Counted from the stretch's first letter, positions 1-9,252 are shown. The stretch is DNA of 64,000 nt from Thiotrichales bacterium 19S3-11 (GCA_021713295.1 JAKJJU010000002.1:1-64000), one strand, 5' to 3'. The notes: generated by a model from the sequence alone, not told the origin. Numbers and translations: made by a program.

Positions 1-62
1 ACTTGCATGTGTTAAGCATGCCACCAGCGTTCAATCTGAGCCAGGATCAAACTCTTCAGTTT
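1..62 (-). rRNA. 16S ribosomal RNA, 5' end (partial)
   Basis: Read on the minus strand, this stretch contains the universal 16S 5' segment: the AGAGTTTGATCCTGGCTCAG primer site followed by the ATTGAACGCTGG block and ACACATGCAAGT. By alignment with the E. coli 5' end, the mature RNA should start near position 62. The gene runs out of the window to the left, so only about the first 60 bases are present. Confidence 0.97.
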
Positions 63-158
63 GAATCTCAAATTTTTTAAAACAAGAACGTAAGTGTCTA
101 CATATCAATCTATTTTTAAGCTTCTTTGCCGCTGACCACTCTCAGGCGACAAGGGTGA

Positions 159-186
159 ATTCTACCAACTTGATTGACTTTGTCAA
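159..186 (-). promoter_or_regulatory. Sigma-70 promoter of the rRNA operon
   Basis: On the minus strand a perfect -35 hexamer TTGACA (181-186) is followed by a 16-base spacer and a TAGAAT -10 box (159-164). Transcription would start near 152, leaving a leader of about 90 nt before mature 16S. The -35 lies only 7 bases beyond the parC stop codon, so the operon has its own promoter just downstream of parC. The hexamers are seen directly; activity is inferred. Confidence 0.8.
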
Positions 187-192
187 CCAATT

Positions 193-2445
193 TCAATCAT
201 TTTTATCACAAAAAACATCACTGATATTCTGAAACCCTCTAGGTAATAACTTACCTCTTGCAGCACGACGAGACTTATATTCAACAATATCCTTATAACT
301 CAATAACTTAAATCTTTTTCCTACTTGAATTTTGAGTTGGTCATTCTCTCCCACGACCACTAGCCACTCCAATAACTCTCCAGTAACTGCTTGGGATGGT
401 AGGTTTATTAGTTTATTTCCTTTCCCTTTATTTAACACAGGTAATTCATTCAAAGGAAAGCTCAACAATCTCCCTTGATTAGTGATACAAACTAAAAGTA
501 AATCCTCTGTTAAGTTTTTTCTAACGACTGGTGCTACAACACCAAAACCATCAGGAACGGTTAGTACTTGTTTGCCTGATTTATTCTTAGTTAACACTGA
601 AGCTGTTTCTGAAATAAACCCATAACCTGCTTTTGATGCTAAAACAATAAACCCATCGCCTGAGCTAATTGCAACATTCTTAATTGATGAGGTCGTATCC
701 ATATTAAAATAACCTGTGATCGGCTCTCCTTGGCCTCTAGCAGAAGGCAATTCAGAAGCTCGAATTGAAAATACTCGCCCTTCTTTATCTGTCAGAATAA
801 CCAATTCATTTGACCGTCCTTTTGCTGATGCTAAATAGCCATCACCCGAACGATAATTCATTTGTTGAGGATCAACATCATGACCTTTTGCTGCTCTAAT
901 CCAACCAAGTTTTGATAAAATCACCGTAATATTTTCTGCTGGCATTAACTCCGTTTCATCTAATGCCTTAGCTTCTTCTCTATCAATAATTTTACAACGC
1001 CTTTTATCGGCATATTTTTTCTTAACCAATTTCAGTTCTTCAGTGATTAATTGAGTCATTTTTTCTTGGTCATTCAAACAAGCTTCAAGATAATCTTTCT
1101 CTTTTAACAAATCATCTTTTTCAGCTTGTAGTTTAAATTCTTCTAACTTTGCTAAGTGACGCAATTTGGTATCTAAAATACTATCTGCCTGCTTATCAGT
1201 TAAGTTAAAGCGCTTCATTAGTCGAGGCTTTGGCTCATCCTCTGTCCGAATAATTCTAATGACCTCATCAAGATTAAGATAAGCAATCAATAAACCATCT
1301 AATATATGTAAACGCTCTAAAACCTTATCTAGTCGACTTTCTAAACGTCTCGTAACACACTGACGCCTAAAGGCTAGCCATTGTATTAGGATTTCTTTTA
1401 ATGACATAACCTTTGGCTTGCCATCTAGTGCAATCATATTAAAATTCAGTCTCGCATTACGTTCAAGGTCTGTTGTTGCAAAAAGATGAGACATTAAACG
1501 ACTAACATTAACTCTATTTGAACGCATAGCTAAAACCAAACGAATTGGGTTTTCATGATCAGATTCATCTCTTACATTTGTCAACCAAGGTAATTTTTTA
1601 GATTGAATTTGCTGGGCAATTTGCTCAATTATTTTCGCCGTAGAAACCTGATGTGGTAAAGCTGTAATAATAACCTCATCATCATCAGCTTCATAAATAG
1701 CTCTTAACTTAATACTTCCATTACCTGTTTGATAGGCTTTTAGACGCTCTACTTCAGATGTAATGATCTCTGCACCACCAGGAAAATCAGGCGCAGGAAT
1801 TAACTTAAATAATGACTCATCTGTCATATTAGGATGCTTTAATAGCTTTAAACACCCTTCAATAATTTCAGTCATATTATGTGGTGGAATATCCGTTGCC
1901 ATTCCAACGGCAATCCCCATACCACCATTTAATAATATATTTGGTACTTGAGCAGGCAATAATAATGGTTCTTTTAAGGTACCATCAAAATTATCCCCCC
2001 AATCAACCGTACCTAATTTTAATTCAGATAATAAAAGTGCAGCATAAGGCGAAAGTCTTGCTTCGGTATAACGCATCGCAGCAAACGATTTAGGGTCATC
2101 AATTGACCCCCAATTACCTTGTCCATCCACAAGTGGGTATCGATAAGAAAAGCTTTGTGCCATTAAAACCATTGCCTCATAACAAGCACTATCACCATGC
2201 GGATGATATTTGCCTAACACATCACCTACTGTTCTTGCTGACTTTTTATGCTTACTAATTGCTGATAGGCCTAACTCGCTCATTGCATAAACAATACGCC
2301 TTTGTACTGGTTTTAAGCCATCTGCAACTGATGGTAATGCACGATCCAAAATGACATACATCGAATAGTCAAGATAGGCTTGACGAACAAAGTCTTTAAT
2401 TGGCTTGACCTCAATACCGTCAAATACTAGTTGAGACTGCTCCAT
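193..2445 (-). CDS. parC: DNA topoisomerase IV subunit A (ParC)
   Basis: ParC is the DNA-cleaving subunit of topoisomerase IV, which decatenates daughter chromosomes together with ParE. The 750-aa product matches the roughly 752-aa E. coli protein. Numbering here starts at the upstream TTG codon. The quinolone-determining segment near residues 84-97 has the wild-type Ser and Glu (GDSACYEAM), and the catalytic Tyr is in the RYTEAR motif near residue 131. The C-terminal half carries the beta-pinwheel. I start at the ATG at 2445, which has a GGA ribosome site about 10 bases upstream, rather than the TTG at 2460, which has none. parE is not adjacent; the rRNA operon lies directly downstream on the same strand. 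Confidence 0.95.
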   Translation of the reverse strand: MEQSQLVFDGIEVKPIKDFVRQAYLDYSMYVILDRALPSVADGLKPVQRRIVYAMSELGLSAISKHKKSARTVGDVLGKYHPHGDSACYEAMVLMAQSFSYRYPLVDGQGNWGSIDDPKSFAAMRYTEARLSPYAALLLSELKLGTVDWGDNFDGTLKEPLLLPAQVPNILLNGGMGIAVGMATDIPPHNMTEIIEGCLKLLKHPNMTDESLFKLIPAPDFPGGAEIITSEVERLKAYQTGNGSIKLRAIYEADDDEVIITALPHQVSTAKIIEQIAQQIQSKKLPWLTNVRDESDHENPIRLVLAMRSNRVNVSRLMSHLFATTDLERNARLNFNMIALDGKPKVMSLKEILIQWLAFRRQCVTRRLESRLDKVLERLHILDGLLIAYLNLDEVIRIIRTEDEPKPRLMKRFNLTDKQADSILDTKLRHLAKLEEFKLQAEKDDLLKEKDYLEACLNDQEKMTQLITEELKLVKKKYADKRRCKIIDREEAKALDETELMPAENITVILSKLGWIRAAKGHDVDPQQMNYRSGDGYLASAKGRSNELVILTDKEGRVFSIRASELPSARGQGEPITGYFNMDTTSSIKNVAISSGDGFIVLASKAGYGFISETASVLTKNKSGKQVLTVPDGFGVVAPVVRKNLTEDLLLVCITNQGRLLSFPLNELPVLNKGKGNKLINLPSQAVTGELLEWLVVVGENDQLKIQVGKRFKLLSYKDIVEYKSRRAARGKLLPRGFQNISDVFCDKND

Positions 2446-2539
2446 AAAAATTAATTCCAATATATTCTAAAAAGTTAATCATCTAATACGCTTTTGATTT
2501 AACCAAAAGTAAAGCTTTATATACTTAAGGTCAATCAAA

Positions 2540-2567
2540 TTGTGCTTTTAAATAAATTCGCTACAAT
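2540..2567 (+). promoter_or_regulatory. Sigma-70 promoter of tdk
   Basis: TTGTGC (2540-2545), a 16-base spacer and TACAAT (2562-2567) lie about 45 bases upstream of the tdk start codon. It is the best -35/-10 pair in this divergent intergenic region. Confidence 0.6.
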
Positions 2568-2610
2568 ATGCTAATTATCTAAATAATTAAATGATGATCA
2601 AGGGTAGATC

Positions 2611-3273
2611 ATGGCTAAACTCTATTTTTATTACTCAAGTATGAATGCTGGTAAAAGTACAGTTCTTTTACAATCTGATTATAACTACAAAGAACGAGGC
2701 ATGAATACCTTACTATTAACACCTGAAGTTGATGACCGTGCAGGTAAAAATAAAATATCGTCTCGAATTGGTTTAGATGCTGATGCACTTGGCTTTACTC
2801 CAACAACACAACTATATGAAATTGTTTTTTCAAAAAATAAATCTAGTCGTATCGATTGTGTATTAGTTGATGAAGCACAGTTTTTAACAAAAGCTCAAGT
2901 TTATGAACTAACTGAAATTGTTGATTATTTAAACATTCCTGTATTAACTTACGGCATACGCAATGACTTTCAATCAGAACCTTTTGAAGGCAGTCAATAC
3001 CTATTAGCTTGGGCTGATAATTTAGTAGAAATCAAAACCATTTGTCATTGTGGTAAAAAAGCAACACACGTCTTACGCCATAACGAAAGTGGCGATGTAA
3101 TTACTGATGGCAGTCAAATTCAAATTGGTGGCAACAGCAACTATAGCGCAGTTTGTCGAAAACACTTTAAAGAAAAATCGATCAAAAAATCCCTAAAACC
3201 AGTCGCCGCCACCAAAGTCACCACCATCACCAAAGTCACCACCATCACCAAAGTCTCCAAAGCCCCCACTTAA
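2611..3273 (+). CDS. tdk: Thymidine kinase (type II)
   Basis: It phosphorylates thymidine to dTMP in the salvage pathway. The P-loop is MNAGKST (Lys15), the Walker B/catalytic motif is DEAQ with Glu88 as likely general base, and a zinc site is formed by the CHC and VCRKH cysteines in the C-terminal third. An AAGGG ribosome site precedes the ATG. At 220 aa it is somewhat longer than E. coli Tdk (205 aa). The last ~25 residues are a low-complexity TTITKV repeat produced because the frame runs antisense through the Gly/Asp repeats of the convergent DUF2076 gene. The enzyme core is intact, and the tail is probably dispensable. Confidence 0.95.
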   Translation: MAKLYFYYSSMNAGKSTVLLQSDYNYKERGMNTLLLTPEVDDRAGKNKISSRIGLDADALGFTPTTQLYEIVFSKNKSSRIDCVLVDEAQFLTKAQVYELTEIVDYLNIPVLTYGIRNDFQSEPFEGSQYLLAWADNLVEIKTICHCGKKATHVLRHNESGDVITDGSQIQIGGNSNYSAVCRKHFKEKSIKKSLKPVAATKVTTITKVTTITKVSKAPT

Positions 3274-3900
3274 ATCATTTTGATTTAGAAAGTCATCACC
3301 CCCAGAGCCAAAACCATCTGCCAAACTTTGTGGGTCATCAATAAATTGCTGAGGCTGATTCATCATCTCAGGTGCAACACCTGAAACCACATCAGCATTA
3401 TTTGCTACTGCCTCATGAGAACCTGAAAATAAACTACTTACCCCTTCAAATAATGCCATACCACCTGCGACACCAACTGCTGTTGTAGCGGCTGATCGTA
3501 AAAAACTGGAACCACCACCATAATTTGTTTGTGGTTGCTGATACATTCCTTGATTGAAGTTATTTTGATAGCCCATTTGATTGGGTTGATTCTGAAAGTT
3601 TCTATAATTTTGGTTTTGACTACCACCAAATAAATTACTAAAAAAGCCACGCTTAGGTTGCTGGGCTTGCATTTGTAACGCTTGTACTTGCTGTTGTAAA
3701 ACTTGAATTTGATTTTGTGCATTTTGCAAAGCATGCTCTTGCAGTAAAACTGCTTGTGTTAACTGATAAACGGCATTTGGCACGCTTTCAATCTCTCCCT
3801 TAATAATTACTTCTGCCTCAGGGTCTTTTTGTAGCTGATTATTACCTTGGTGTAACCGTTGTGCCAAATTAGTGATTAATTGCTTATCTTCTTGATTCAT
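3193..3900 (-). CDS. DUF2076 domain protein
   Basis: The N-terminal ~90 residues (MNQEDKQLI...LAQRL) with a Gln-rich coiled coil resemble DUF2076 proteins, which some annotations describe as periplasmic sensor-like. I see no clear signal peptide. A Gln/Asn-rich linker follows, then a short hydrophobic Ala/Gly segment near residues 136-160, and the protein ends in GGDFGD repeats finishing in DWF. The 235-aa size fits the family. A GGAG site precedes the ATG. Its last 81 bases overlap tdk tail to tail. Function is unknown. Confidence 0.75.
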   Translation of the reverse strand: MNQEDKQLITNLAQRLHQGNNQLQKDPEAEVIIKGEIESVPNAVYQLTQAVLLQEHALQNAQNQIQVLQQQVQALQMQAQQPKRGFFSNLFGGSQNQNYRNFQNQPNQMGYQNNFNQGMYQQPQTNYGGGSSFLRSAATTAVGVAGGMALFEGVSSLFSGSHEAVANNADVVSGVAPEMMNQPQQFIDDPQSLADGFGSGGDDFLNQNDLSGGFGDFGDGGDFGDGGDFGGGDWF

Positions 3901-4009
3901 TAATACCTACTCCAATACGATACAATAATAAATTTAATCTTATTTGATTAATATGAAGATTTTTAATGCTGTTTTCAAGCGCTAAAATAACTTCTTTTTA
4001 ACTGTACAA

Positions 4010-5305
4010 CTAAGCAAGCATTTTTGTTGCCGCCTGTGTTGTTTTTGTTAATGTATAACGGCTGGATGAAAAAAAGTTAAAAAATGGTAAATGTGTTGTA
4101 ATTGCATGAGAGACATCCGTTACTCCTGAAGCAAGTCTTTGATTAGGTATCCAAGGATAAATAACTTCTGCAAATTTATAATGCAGATTATCATTAATTA
4201 ATTGTTTGAATGCGGTCTCCGCCGATAAAATGCTTTTCTTATATTCACTTTCAAAACTTAATTCACTGTTTGAAGTCAAACAATTCACAACAGCTGCAAT
4301 CATATGATCACGGTATTGTATAATTTCAGCATTGATATCCGGTTGTTTTTCATTCATCAACATTTCAACAGGCTCTAACATTTTGATAAGTTCAGCTATT
4401 TTAGTAACTATCTCTACTCGTTTTTCTTTAGGCAATTCAGATAAATAGTCCAATACACCCTCAGGGGTTGAAGCATAATTAAAGATTATTTCACGATTAA
4501 GTTGTTCCATAAGAACTTCACAAACAGGTAGTGTATTAGGAATATCATCAGCTGTATCAACCTCAGGTTGATATGCCAATAAATAAGCCCTAATTTTATG
4601 ATACTGACCATAAAGTGTGTCAAATATGGCATGTTTTTTCATACACTCAAGTAAATTAGCCGTATTTAATGCCAATGCTTTTTGAAACTTAGTCTCAGCT
4701 TTATCAAATGGTTCATGCAGTAAGTAATCAACTGTTATTCTAATTAACTGATCACGATAATTTATCAAATCGGGGCTTAATTTCTCTGGATACTGCTCAG
4801 ATAATGCTGTAATTGGCTCTAGTCTTTTAATAATCATTGCTACTTTACTAAAGCACTCATTTGCCTCTAATCTATTTTTTTGAGCAAATGAAACCATATA
4901 CAACTGGCAAACTTCAACCTCTGATGCATAGTTTTCAATTAATCCATTATCTAGAAGCTCTAATAACGACCCTTGAAATGGTGCAAGCTTTGGGATTTCA
5001 GCTAGATACTTACCTTCGGGTGACCACTGAGAAATTGATTCTCTTAACTTATGATAATATAAATATAAAGTATCAAATAATTTTTCTTCTTTTAAATAGT
5101 TAACTATTTCATTATTGATCTCTGTGATAACAACCGATGCATATTTTTCAGTAAATGGTTTAATTTCTGGGTATTTTTCTTCAACTTTCCTAGCTATTTC
5201 ATTGTATATTTCTAAAAATAGTTCATTCACCTCATCATCATTATTTATTTGTGTATTTAGTAAAAATGTGATGATTTTTTGTTTTTTTTCCGCTGTTAAA
5301 CTCAT
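4010..5305 (-). CDS. Helical protein with duplicated ~150-residue module; effector candidate
   Basis: I do not recognise a family for this 431-aa protein. It is predicted almost entirely helical, with no signal peptide or membrane segment. It contains a tandem duplication of about 150 residues: FDTLY...YHK..R recurs at residues 77 and 228, NYAS...L near 125 and 276, KRLEP/KMLEP near 160 and 309, and NYRDQL/QYRDHM near 182 and 330. The N-terminal ~75 residues look like a degenerate third copy. A GGAG lies 10 bases before the ATG. It stands alone between DUF2076 and a toxin-antitoxin pair. An effector role is inferred only from its setting and repeat architecture. Confidence 0.75.
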   Translation of the reverse strand: MSLTAEKKQKIITFLLNTQINNDDEVNELFLEIYNEIARKVEEKYPEIKPFTEKYASVVITEINNEIVNYLKEEKLFDTLYLYYHKLRESISQWSPEGKYLAEIPKLAPFQGSLLELLDNGLIENYASEVEVCQLYMVSFAQKNRLEANECFSKVAMIIKRLEPITALSEQYPEKLSPDLINYRDQLIRITVDYLLHEPFDKAETKFQKALALNTANLLECMKKHAIFDTLYGQYHKIRAYLLAYQPEVDTADDIPNTLPVCEVLMEQLNREIIFNYASTPEGVLDYLSELPKEKRVEIVTKIAELIKMLEPVEMLMNEKQPDINAEIIQYRDHMIAAVVNCLTSNSELSFESEYKKSILSAETAFKQLINDNLHYKFAEVIYPWIPNQRLASGVTDVSHAITTHLPFFNFFSSSRYTLTKTTQAATKMLA

Positions 5306-5387
5306 TATGATAAAACTCCATTTTTATCAAAGTTACTTCTTATTTTACCAAAGCTACCATTATTAGCTTTAGAAGAATTGTTACAGG

Positions 5388-5456
5388 TTAATCACCGCAC
5401 ATTTTGCGGTTATTAGAGGTGGTATTCGCCGCATAAGTTAATTAACCTACTGTTAT
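5388..5456. repeat. 69-bp direct repeat, copy 1
   Basis: This copy aligns without gaps to 6064-6132; I count 59 of 69 identical bases. Both contain a hairpin (CCGCA, 5-6 nt loop, TGCGG) and the palindromic TTAATTAA. The copies bracket the toxin-antitoxin pair. Confidence 0.85.
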
Positions 5457-5480
5457 AAAAAGAAATTTTTATTATACTAT

Positions 5481-5756
5481 TTACATATTTAGAAGATTAG
5501 CGTGATTACCTATATCAATTAATATAATACTCTCACCTTCTATTTTAACATAAAGCAATAAATCATCTGGTTTTAAATGTAATTCTCTTATTCCTTTAAA
5601 ATTACCTTTTAATTCATGATCTTTATACTTTTTTGGGATCGGTAATTCATTAACTAATAATCTAACAACTTTTTCTAATTCTATTAATACAGGTTTATTT
5701 GAACGATATTTTTTAAGCGATTTAATAAATTGCTTTTTTCTTATAACATCAAGCAT
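5481..5756 (-). CDS. YafQ/RelE-family mRNA interferase toxin
   Basis: This is a small basic 91-aa protein with the type II toxin pattern of the YafQ branch: an N-terminal helix FIKSLKKYR, then DHELKGNFKGIRELHL, DDLLLYVK, and a terminal GNHANLL whose His matches the catalytic His of E. coli YafQ. Proteins of this family cleave mRNA on the ribosome. I start at the ATG at 5756, overlapping the antitoxin stop by 8 bases; a TTG lies two codons earlier. The antitoxin-first order is typical of dinJ-yafQ-like operons. Confidence 0.85.
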   Translation of the reverse strand: MLDVIRKKQFIKSLKKYRSNKPVLIELEKVVRLLVNELPIPKKYKDHELKGNFKGIRELHLKPDDLLLYVKIEGESIILIDIGNHANLLNM

Positions 5757-5976
5757 TATCAATCATTTCATTTAATTCCTTTAAAAAATCTTCTGCTGAA
5801 GAATGCACATCACCATCCGTTTCCTTGAGTGCTTTTTCCAATGCTGAAAGTCTTTTATTATAAGCACTAGTTAATAATATTCTTGTATAAGAGCTAATTG
5901 ATAAGCCAGCTTTTTTGGCACTTTTTTTTAAATTTGATGCAAGCTTATCATCAAGCATAACTTGTATCTTTTGCAT
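5749..5976 (-). CDS. Ribbon-helix-helix antitoxin (RelB/DinJ-like)
   Basis: The 75-aa product begins MQKIQVMLDDKLASNLKKSAKKAGLS, a typical ribbon-helix-helix pattern, followed by an acidic tail (DGDVHSSAEDFLKEL) of the kind that wraps the toxin. It precedes and overlaps the YafQ-like toxin. An ATG four codons earlier (5988) is possible, but the start at 5976 has a GGTGA ribosome site. It should repress its own promoter through the palindrome at 5996-6016. Confidence 0.8.
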   Translation of the reverse strand: MQKIQVMLDDKLASNLKKSAKKAGLSISSYTRILLTSAYNKRLSALEKALKETDGDVHSSAEDFLKELNEMIDNA

Positions 5977-5980
5977 ATTA

Positions 5981-6016
5981 ATCACCATGATTCAAAATTA
6001 ATCATTATGATTAATT
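5981..6016. promoter_or_regulatory. Antitoxin operator: perfect 21-bp palindrome plus a degenerate copy
   Basis: AATTAATCAT and its exact reverse complement ATGATTAATT flank a single T (5996-6016). A second, imperfect AATCA/ATGATT repeat lies at 5981-5993, overlapping the antitoxin start region. Position and symmetry match autoregulated ribbon-helix-helix operators. The palindrome is seen directly; the binding partner is inferred. Confidence 0.7.
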
Positions 6017-6063
6017 ATAACAAGAATCATCAATACTTGAAAGTATTATGCCGCTTTAAAAGA

Positions 6064-6132
6064 TTATTCACCGCATATTTTGCGGTAATTAGAGATAATA
6101 TTCGCCACATGAGTTAATTAACTTATTGTTAT
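6064..6132. repeat. 69-bp direct repeat, copy 2
   Basis: Second copy of the element at 5388-5456, in the same orientation and of equal length. It retains the CCGCA/TGCGG hairpin. It lies between the antitoxin promoter and the 3' end of the next leftward gene. Confidence 0.85.
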
Positions 6133-6162
6133 TTATTATATCAATCATAAAAAAACAGAAGT

Positions 6163-8946
6163 TTATTCTGGGTCTCTACTTAGATAGCCATTAACTACAC
6201 CTAATAGATTTTCAGTATTATATTGATTATAAAAAGTTACAGTTGCCTTTGTTCTAAATGTATTAGTCTTTATTTTATCTCCAGTCACATCTTTAATGTA
6301 CTCTTTAATATCATTTTGAAATTTATCAAAATTAACATCATTATCATTTATAGCACGGGATATATTTACAAAGTTTTTTTTCAACATCCGACCAATATGA
6401 GTAGTTAATTTTCCTGAATTTATCAAGTCATTTTTAAAAGAGCAGCCTAATAATTCACTATATTTTTTTTGATCAAGTTTAACACCACCAAGTCCACATT
6501 TTACCTTCACATGCTTATTTGAAGCTTTAATTAAATCAATTAACAGTCGTTTTTTTTGTTGTTGTACGTCTGGTTGTGATTGCGTTGGTGTTGGCGTTGG
6601 TGTTGGCGTTGGTGTTGGCGTTGGCGTTGGTAGTTGTGGTTGTGGTTGTGGTTGTGGTTGTGAATTTAAATATTTATCTAACTCCTTTCCAAGAGTATTA
6701 TTTGAATAAACTTTAGAAGAATCATGTATGTCTATATAAGCTTTACTTGCAGAATTATACTCTACCGATGGAAAGTTTACATTGATTTTACTTACATTTT
6801 CACCTTGTTCTAATTTTTCATATACCTCATCAGTTAAACAATCAGCATTTGCAATTTTAATAAAGGCATTAGCAAATAATTCATTATTTACATCACTAAC
6901 ATTTTTACCTTCCATAAAATTAAATAACTGATTTCTAAAACCATCATCACTTAATAGCCGATCTAAAAAAATGCCTGCTTGTTTACTTTTTAGCACATCA
7001 TCTGGAATTGCCAATAGTAAGTTTTGTAATTTTCCACCTGAATATATAACATCAAACTTCTCAAAATTGAAATTATATTGTTCACATTGATTCAGTTTAA
7101 AAACTATTTTAAAAAAATCCTCAATAGCATTAGCATTAAAATCTACATCTGTTCTTTTTAAAAATAATTTTAGATTATTTATAAAGTTACTTTTCGATGT
7201 TTGTTTAACCTCTAACTCTCTATATTTTTTATCAACATTACCTTTATTAGATTGCAAACTTTCTAGAGCTGTTTTTTTTTCACTCAAGATAGAAGTATAT
7301 AAGTCAATTTTATCTTGGATATCATTTAGACGCTTATTTTTATCCGCCTCGTCTAATCCTAGATTAGGAAGCGTACCTTTAAGTTCTCCATGACTAGTTT
7401 TTAACTGATTTAATGTATTTTTAGTATTCTCAATGAGTATATTCGAACTTTCGATTTCTAAACTATATTCATTGAATTGATTTCGTAGATTATTTTTTTT
7501 ATTTAGCAAAGCTTCATCAAAAATTAGACTACTATATTGCTCTAAAAAGTCTTCCTGTTTAATTAATTTTTTTATAACTAAATTATTATCTAATTCCTGA
7601 ATTAATTTTTGCAAATTTTCATCATTAATTATTTTTTTATACTCTTCATTAGTTAATTCTAATTCCTTTAATTTATTTAATATATTTAAAAGACATGGTT
7701 CTTCTTTTATACTATCATTCAGTAATTTATCTACTAAACTTTCAAAATCACTTTCATTTGATAATTTATTAATTATTTCTTGTAATTGAGGATATTTTTT
7801 TATACGATCAAGCTTAGTTTGATCTAAACTTAACCCTTCAATTTGATATAAATTTGCTAAACATTTTTGTAATTCTGGATTTTGACTTATACCCTTTGCC
7901 CACTCATTTATTGATCTAGTGGTTGCAAAAGTACTACTCTTATTTACAACCAATAAAGCTTTATAGAAATTAGTTAAAGAATCACCTTCTTTATCTTTAA
8001 AAATATCATTAAATTCTTTATACCCAAAATTCTCAATTTTTTTTAATTGAATAAATAAATTAAGAATATCTTTTTTGAAAACTTCATCATTTAACTTAAA
8101 TACGTCGTTGATAATCTTAAAGTTATCTTGCAGTATTTTTGGTACATTTTTCTCTGAATTAGTTACAAACTCTAGAAGTTTAGCAATATCTAAGATTTGA
8201 GCATCAGAAAATTGGCATAAGTCATCAATAATACGATCATCTTTAAAATTAGACTTCAATACCTCATCAATTATCTTAATAAAATCATCTTTATTTTCTA
8301 ATTCATTAACCCTTTTAAACATTTTTTTAATTAACTTAATATTTGAATACTGATAACGTGTTAATTTAATTAGTAGGTTAATAGAGTTTTCATTTAAGTC
8401 AGCATCATTTAAGTCATGTAAAAAAGTATTTAAAAATGCTTTATCATTATTATCTTGATAGTGATCAACATTAGAATATACTTTATATAAATCTTTATGA
8501 GCAACCAATAACTCAACAAATTCTTTAAAATTTTCAGATTTAGGATAATTTTGATCCTTAAATTTCAACTTTAATACTTTTTCTATTGAGTCCTTTACAC
8601 CGCTATTAATTTGATCATCTTTGCTGATAGCTAAAGTACATAACTCAGCTAGAAATTTTAATACATTGCTCTCGCTTAATGGTTTTAATAACTTACTTTC
8701 TTTCGATATATCTTCATCTTTTCTATAAGATCTATATAAATAGCTTATAATTTCCTTAATATTCTCTGTAATATCTACTGTTTCAGACTCAGTTACTCTA
8801 TGTCTTTTCTGATTTTCTATATAATTTAATATATTATGATAAAACTCAGTAACTTTACTAGATTTATTTGAACCTAGAGTATCAGTAAATTTTTTACGTT
8901 CATCTGACTTAAAATATTGCGCAAGATGTGTAGTTTTAATTTTCAT
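6163..8946 (-). CDS. Large coiled-coil protein with Pro-Thr/Gln-Pro repeats; effector candidate
   Basis: This is an unrecognised 927-aa, Asn/Lys/Leu-rich, largely helical protein. A coiled coil runs roughly through residues 480-590, and a low-complexity hinge of QP then PT dipeptides near residue 765-795 is encoded by short GT-rich tandem repeats at about 6580-6660. A C-terminal domain of about 125 residues contains a GLGG motif and ends near YLSRDPE. There is no signal peptide or obvious enzyme motif. The start is moved to the ATG at 8946, which has a strong GGAGGG site. It is divergent from the secreted protein at 9287 and shares its palindrome-bearing promoter design. Confidence 0.75.
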   Translation of the reverse strand: MKIKTTHLAQYFKSDERKKFTDTLGSNKSSKVTEFYHNILNYIENQKRHRVTESETVDITENIKEIISYLYRSYRKDEDISKESKLLKPLSESNVLKFLAELCTLAISKDDQINSGVKDSIEKVLKLKFKDQNYPKSENFKEFVELLVAHKDLYKVYSNVDHYQDNNDKAFLNTFLHDLNDADLNENSINLLIKLTRYQYSNIKLIKKMFKRVNELENKDDFIKIIDEVLKSNFKDDRIIDDLCQFSDAQILDIAKLLEFVTNSEKNVPKILQDNFKIINDVFKLNDEVFKKDILNLFIQLKKIENFGYKEFNDIFKDKEGDSLTNFYKALLVVNKSSTFATTRSINEWAKGISQNPELQKCLANLYQIEGLSLDQTKLDRIKKYPQLQEIINKLSNESDFESLVDKLLNDSIKEEPCLLNILNKLKELELTNEEYKKIINDENLQKLIQELDNNLVIKKLIKQEDFLEQYSSLIFDEALLNKKNNLRNQFNEYSLEIESSNILIENTKNTLNQLKTSHGELKGTLPNLGLDEADKNKRLNDIQDKIDLYTSILSEKKTALESLQSNKGNVDKKYRELEVKQTSKSNFINNLKLFLKRTDVDFNANAIEDFFKIVFKLNQCEQYNFNFEKFDVIYSGGKLQNLLLAIPDDVLKSKQAGIFLDRLLSDDGFRNQLFNFMEGKNVSDVNNELFANAFIKIANADCLTDEVYEKLEQGENVSKINVNFPSVEYNSASKAYIDIHDSSKVYSNNTLGKELDKYLNSQPQPQPQPQLPTPTPTPTPTPTPTPTQSQPDVQQQKKRLLIDLIKASNKHVKVKCGLGGVKLDQKKYSELLGCSFKNDLINSGKLTTHIGRMLKKNFVNISRAINDNDVNFDKFQNDIKEYIKDVTGDKIKTNTFRTKATVTFYNQYNTENLLGVVNGYLSRDPE
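6580..6660. repeat. Short tandem repeats coding Pro-Thr and Gln-Pro
   Basis: On the plus strand GTTGGTGTTGGC-type 12-mers are followed by TTGTGG hexamers inside the 927-aa gene. All units are multiples of 3, so unit gain or loss would keep the frame and change only the hinge length. Confidence 0.8.
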
Positions 8947-8998
8947 ATAACAACCCTCCAATTTCATTAATGCATATTGCTTACTACCAACTTACACA

Positions 8999-9015
8999 AA
9001 TATAACGCATTGCGT
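8999..9015 (-). promoter_or_regulatory. Palindrome abutting the -10 box of the 927-aa gene
   Basis: The palindrome ACGCA-T-TGCGT (9005-9015) touches, on the minus strand, a TATATT -10 box (8999-9004). The -35 region is poor. The same design occurs at 9236-9252 for the divergent gene. The remaining ~200 bases between the two promoters show no gene or RNA that I can recognise. Confidence 0.55.
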
Positions 9016-9223
9016 CAATAAAAAATGAAGCTTTGCGTAACATTTGGTTATTTAACTTGTAATTTTAATCAATCAGACATTGATTTAACTAGATGACTTA
9101 AAATAATTTATTTACTAAAATAAATTGAAATAGTGATTGAAACAAAAGTTAATCATTTTAATTAACACGTTCAACATTAATTACTCTTTTGCTATCCCAT
9201 AAAAATAAAATCACACTTAACAC

Positions 9224-9252
9224 TTGCAATATAAAACGCACTGCGTTATTAT
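9224..9252 (+). promoter_or_regulatory. Promoter of the secreted protein, with palindrome in the spacer
   Basis: TTGCAA (9224-9229), a 17-base spacer and TATTAT (9247-9252). The last 11 bases of the spacer are the palindrome ACGCA-C-TGCGT (9236-9246), which directly abuts the -10 box. A bound protein there would affect RNA polymerase binding. The hexamers and palindrome are seen; regulation is inferred. Confidence 0.6.
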
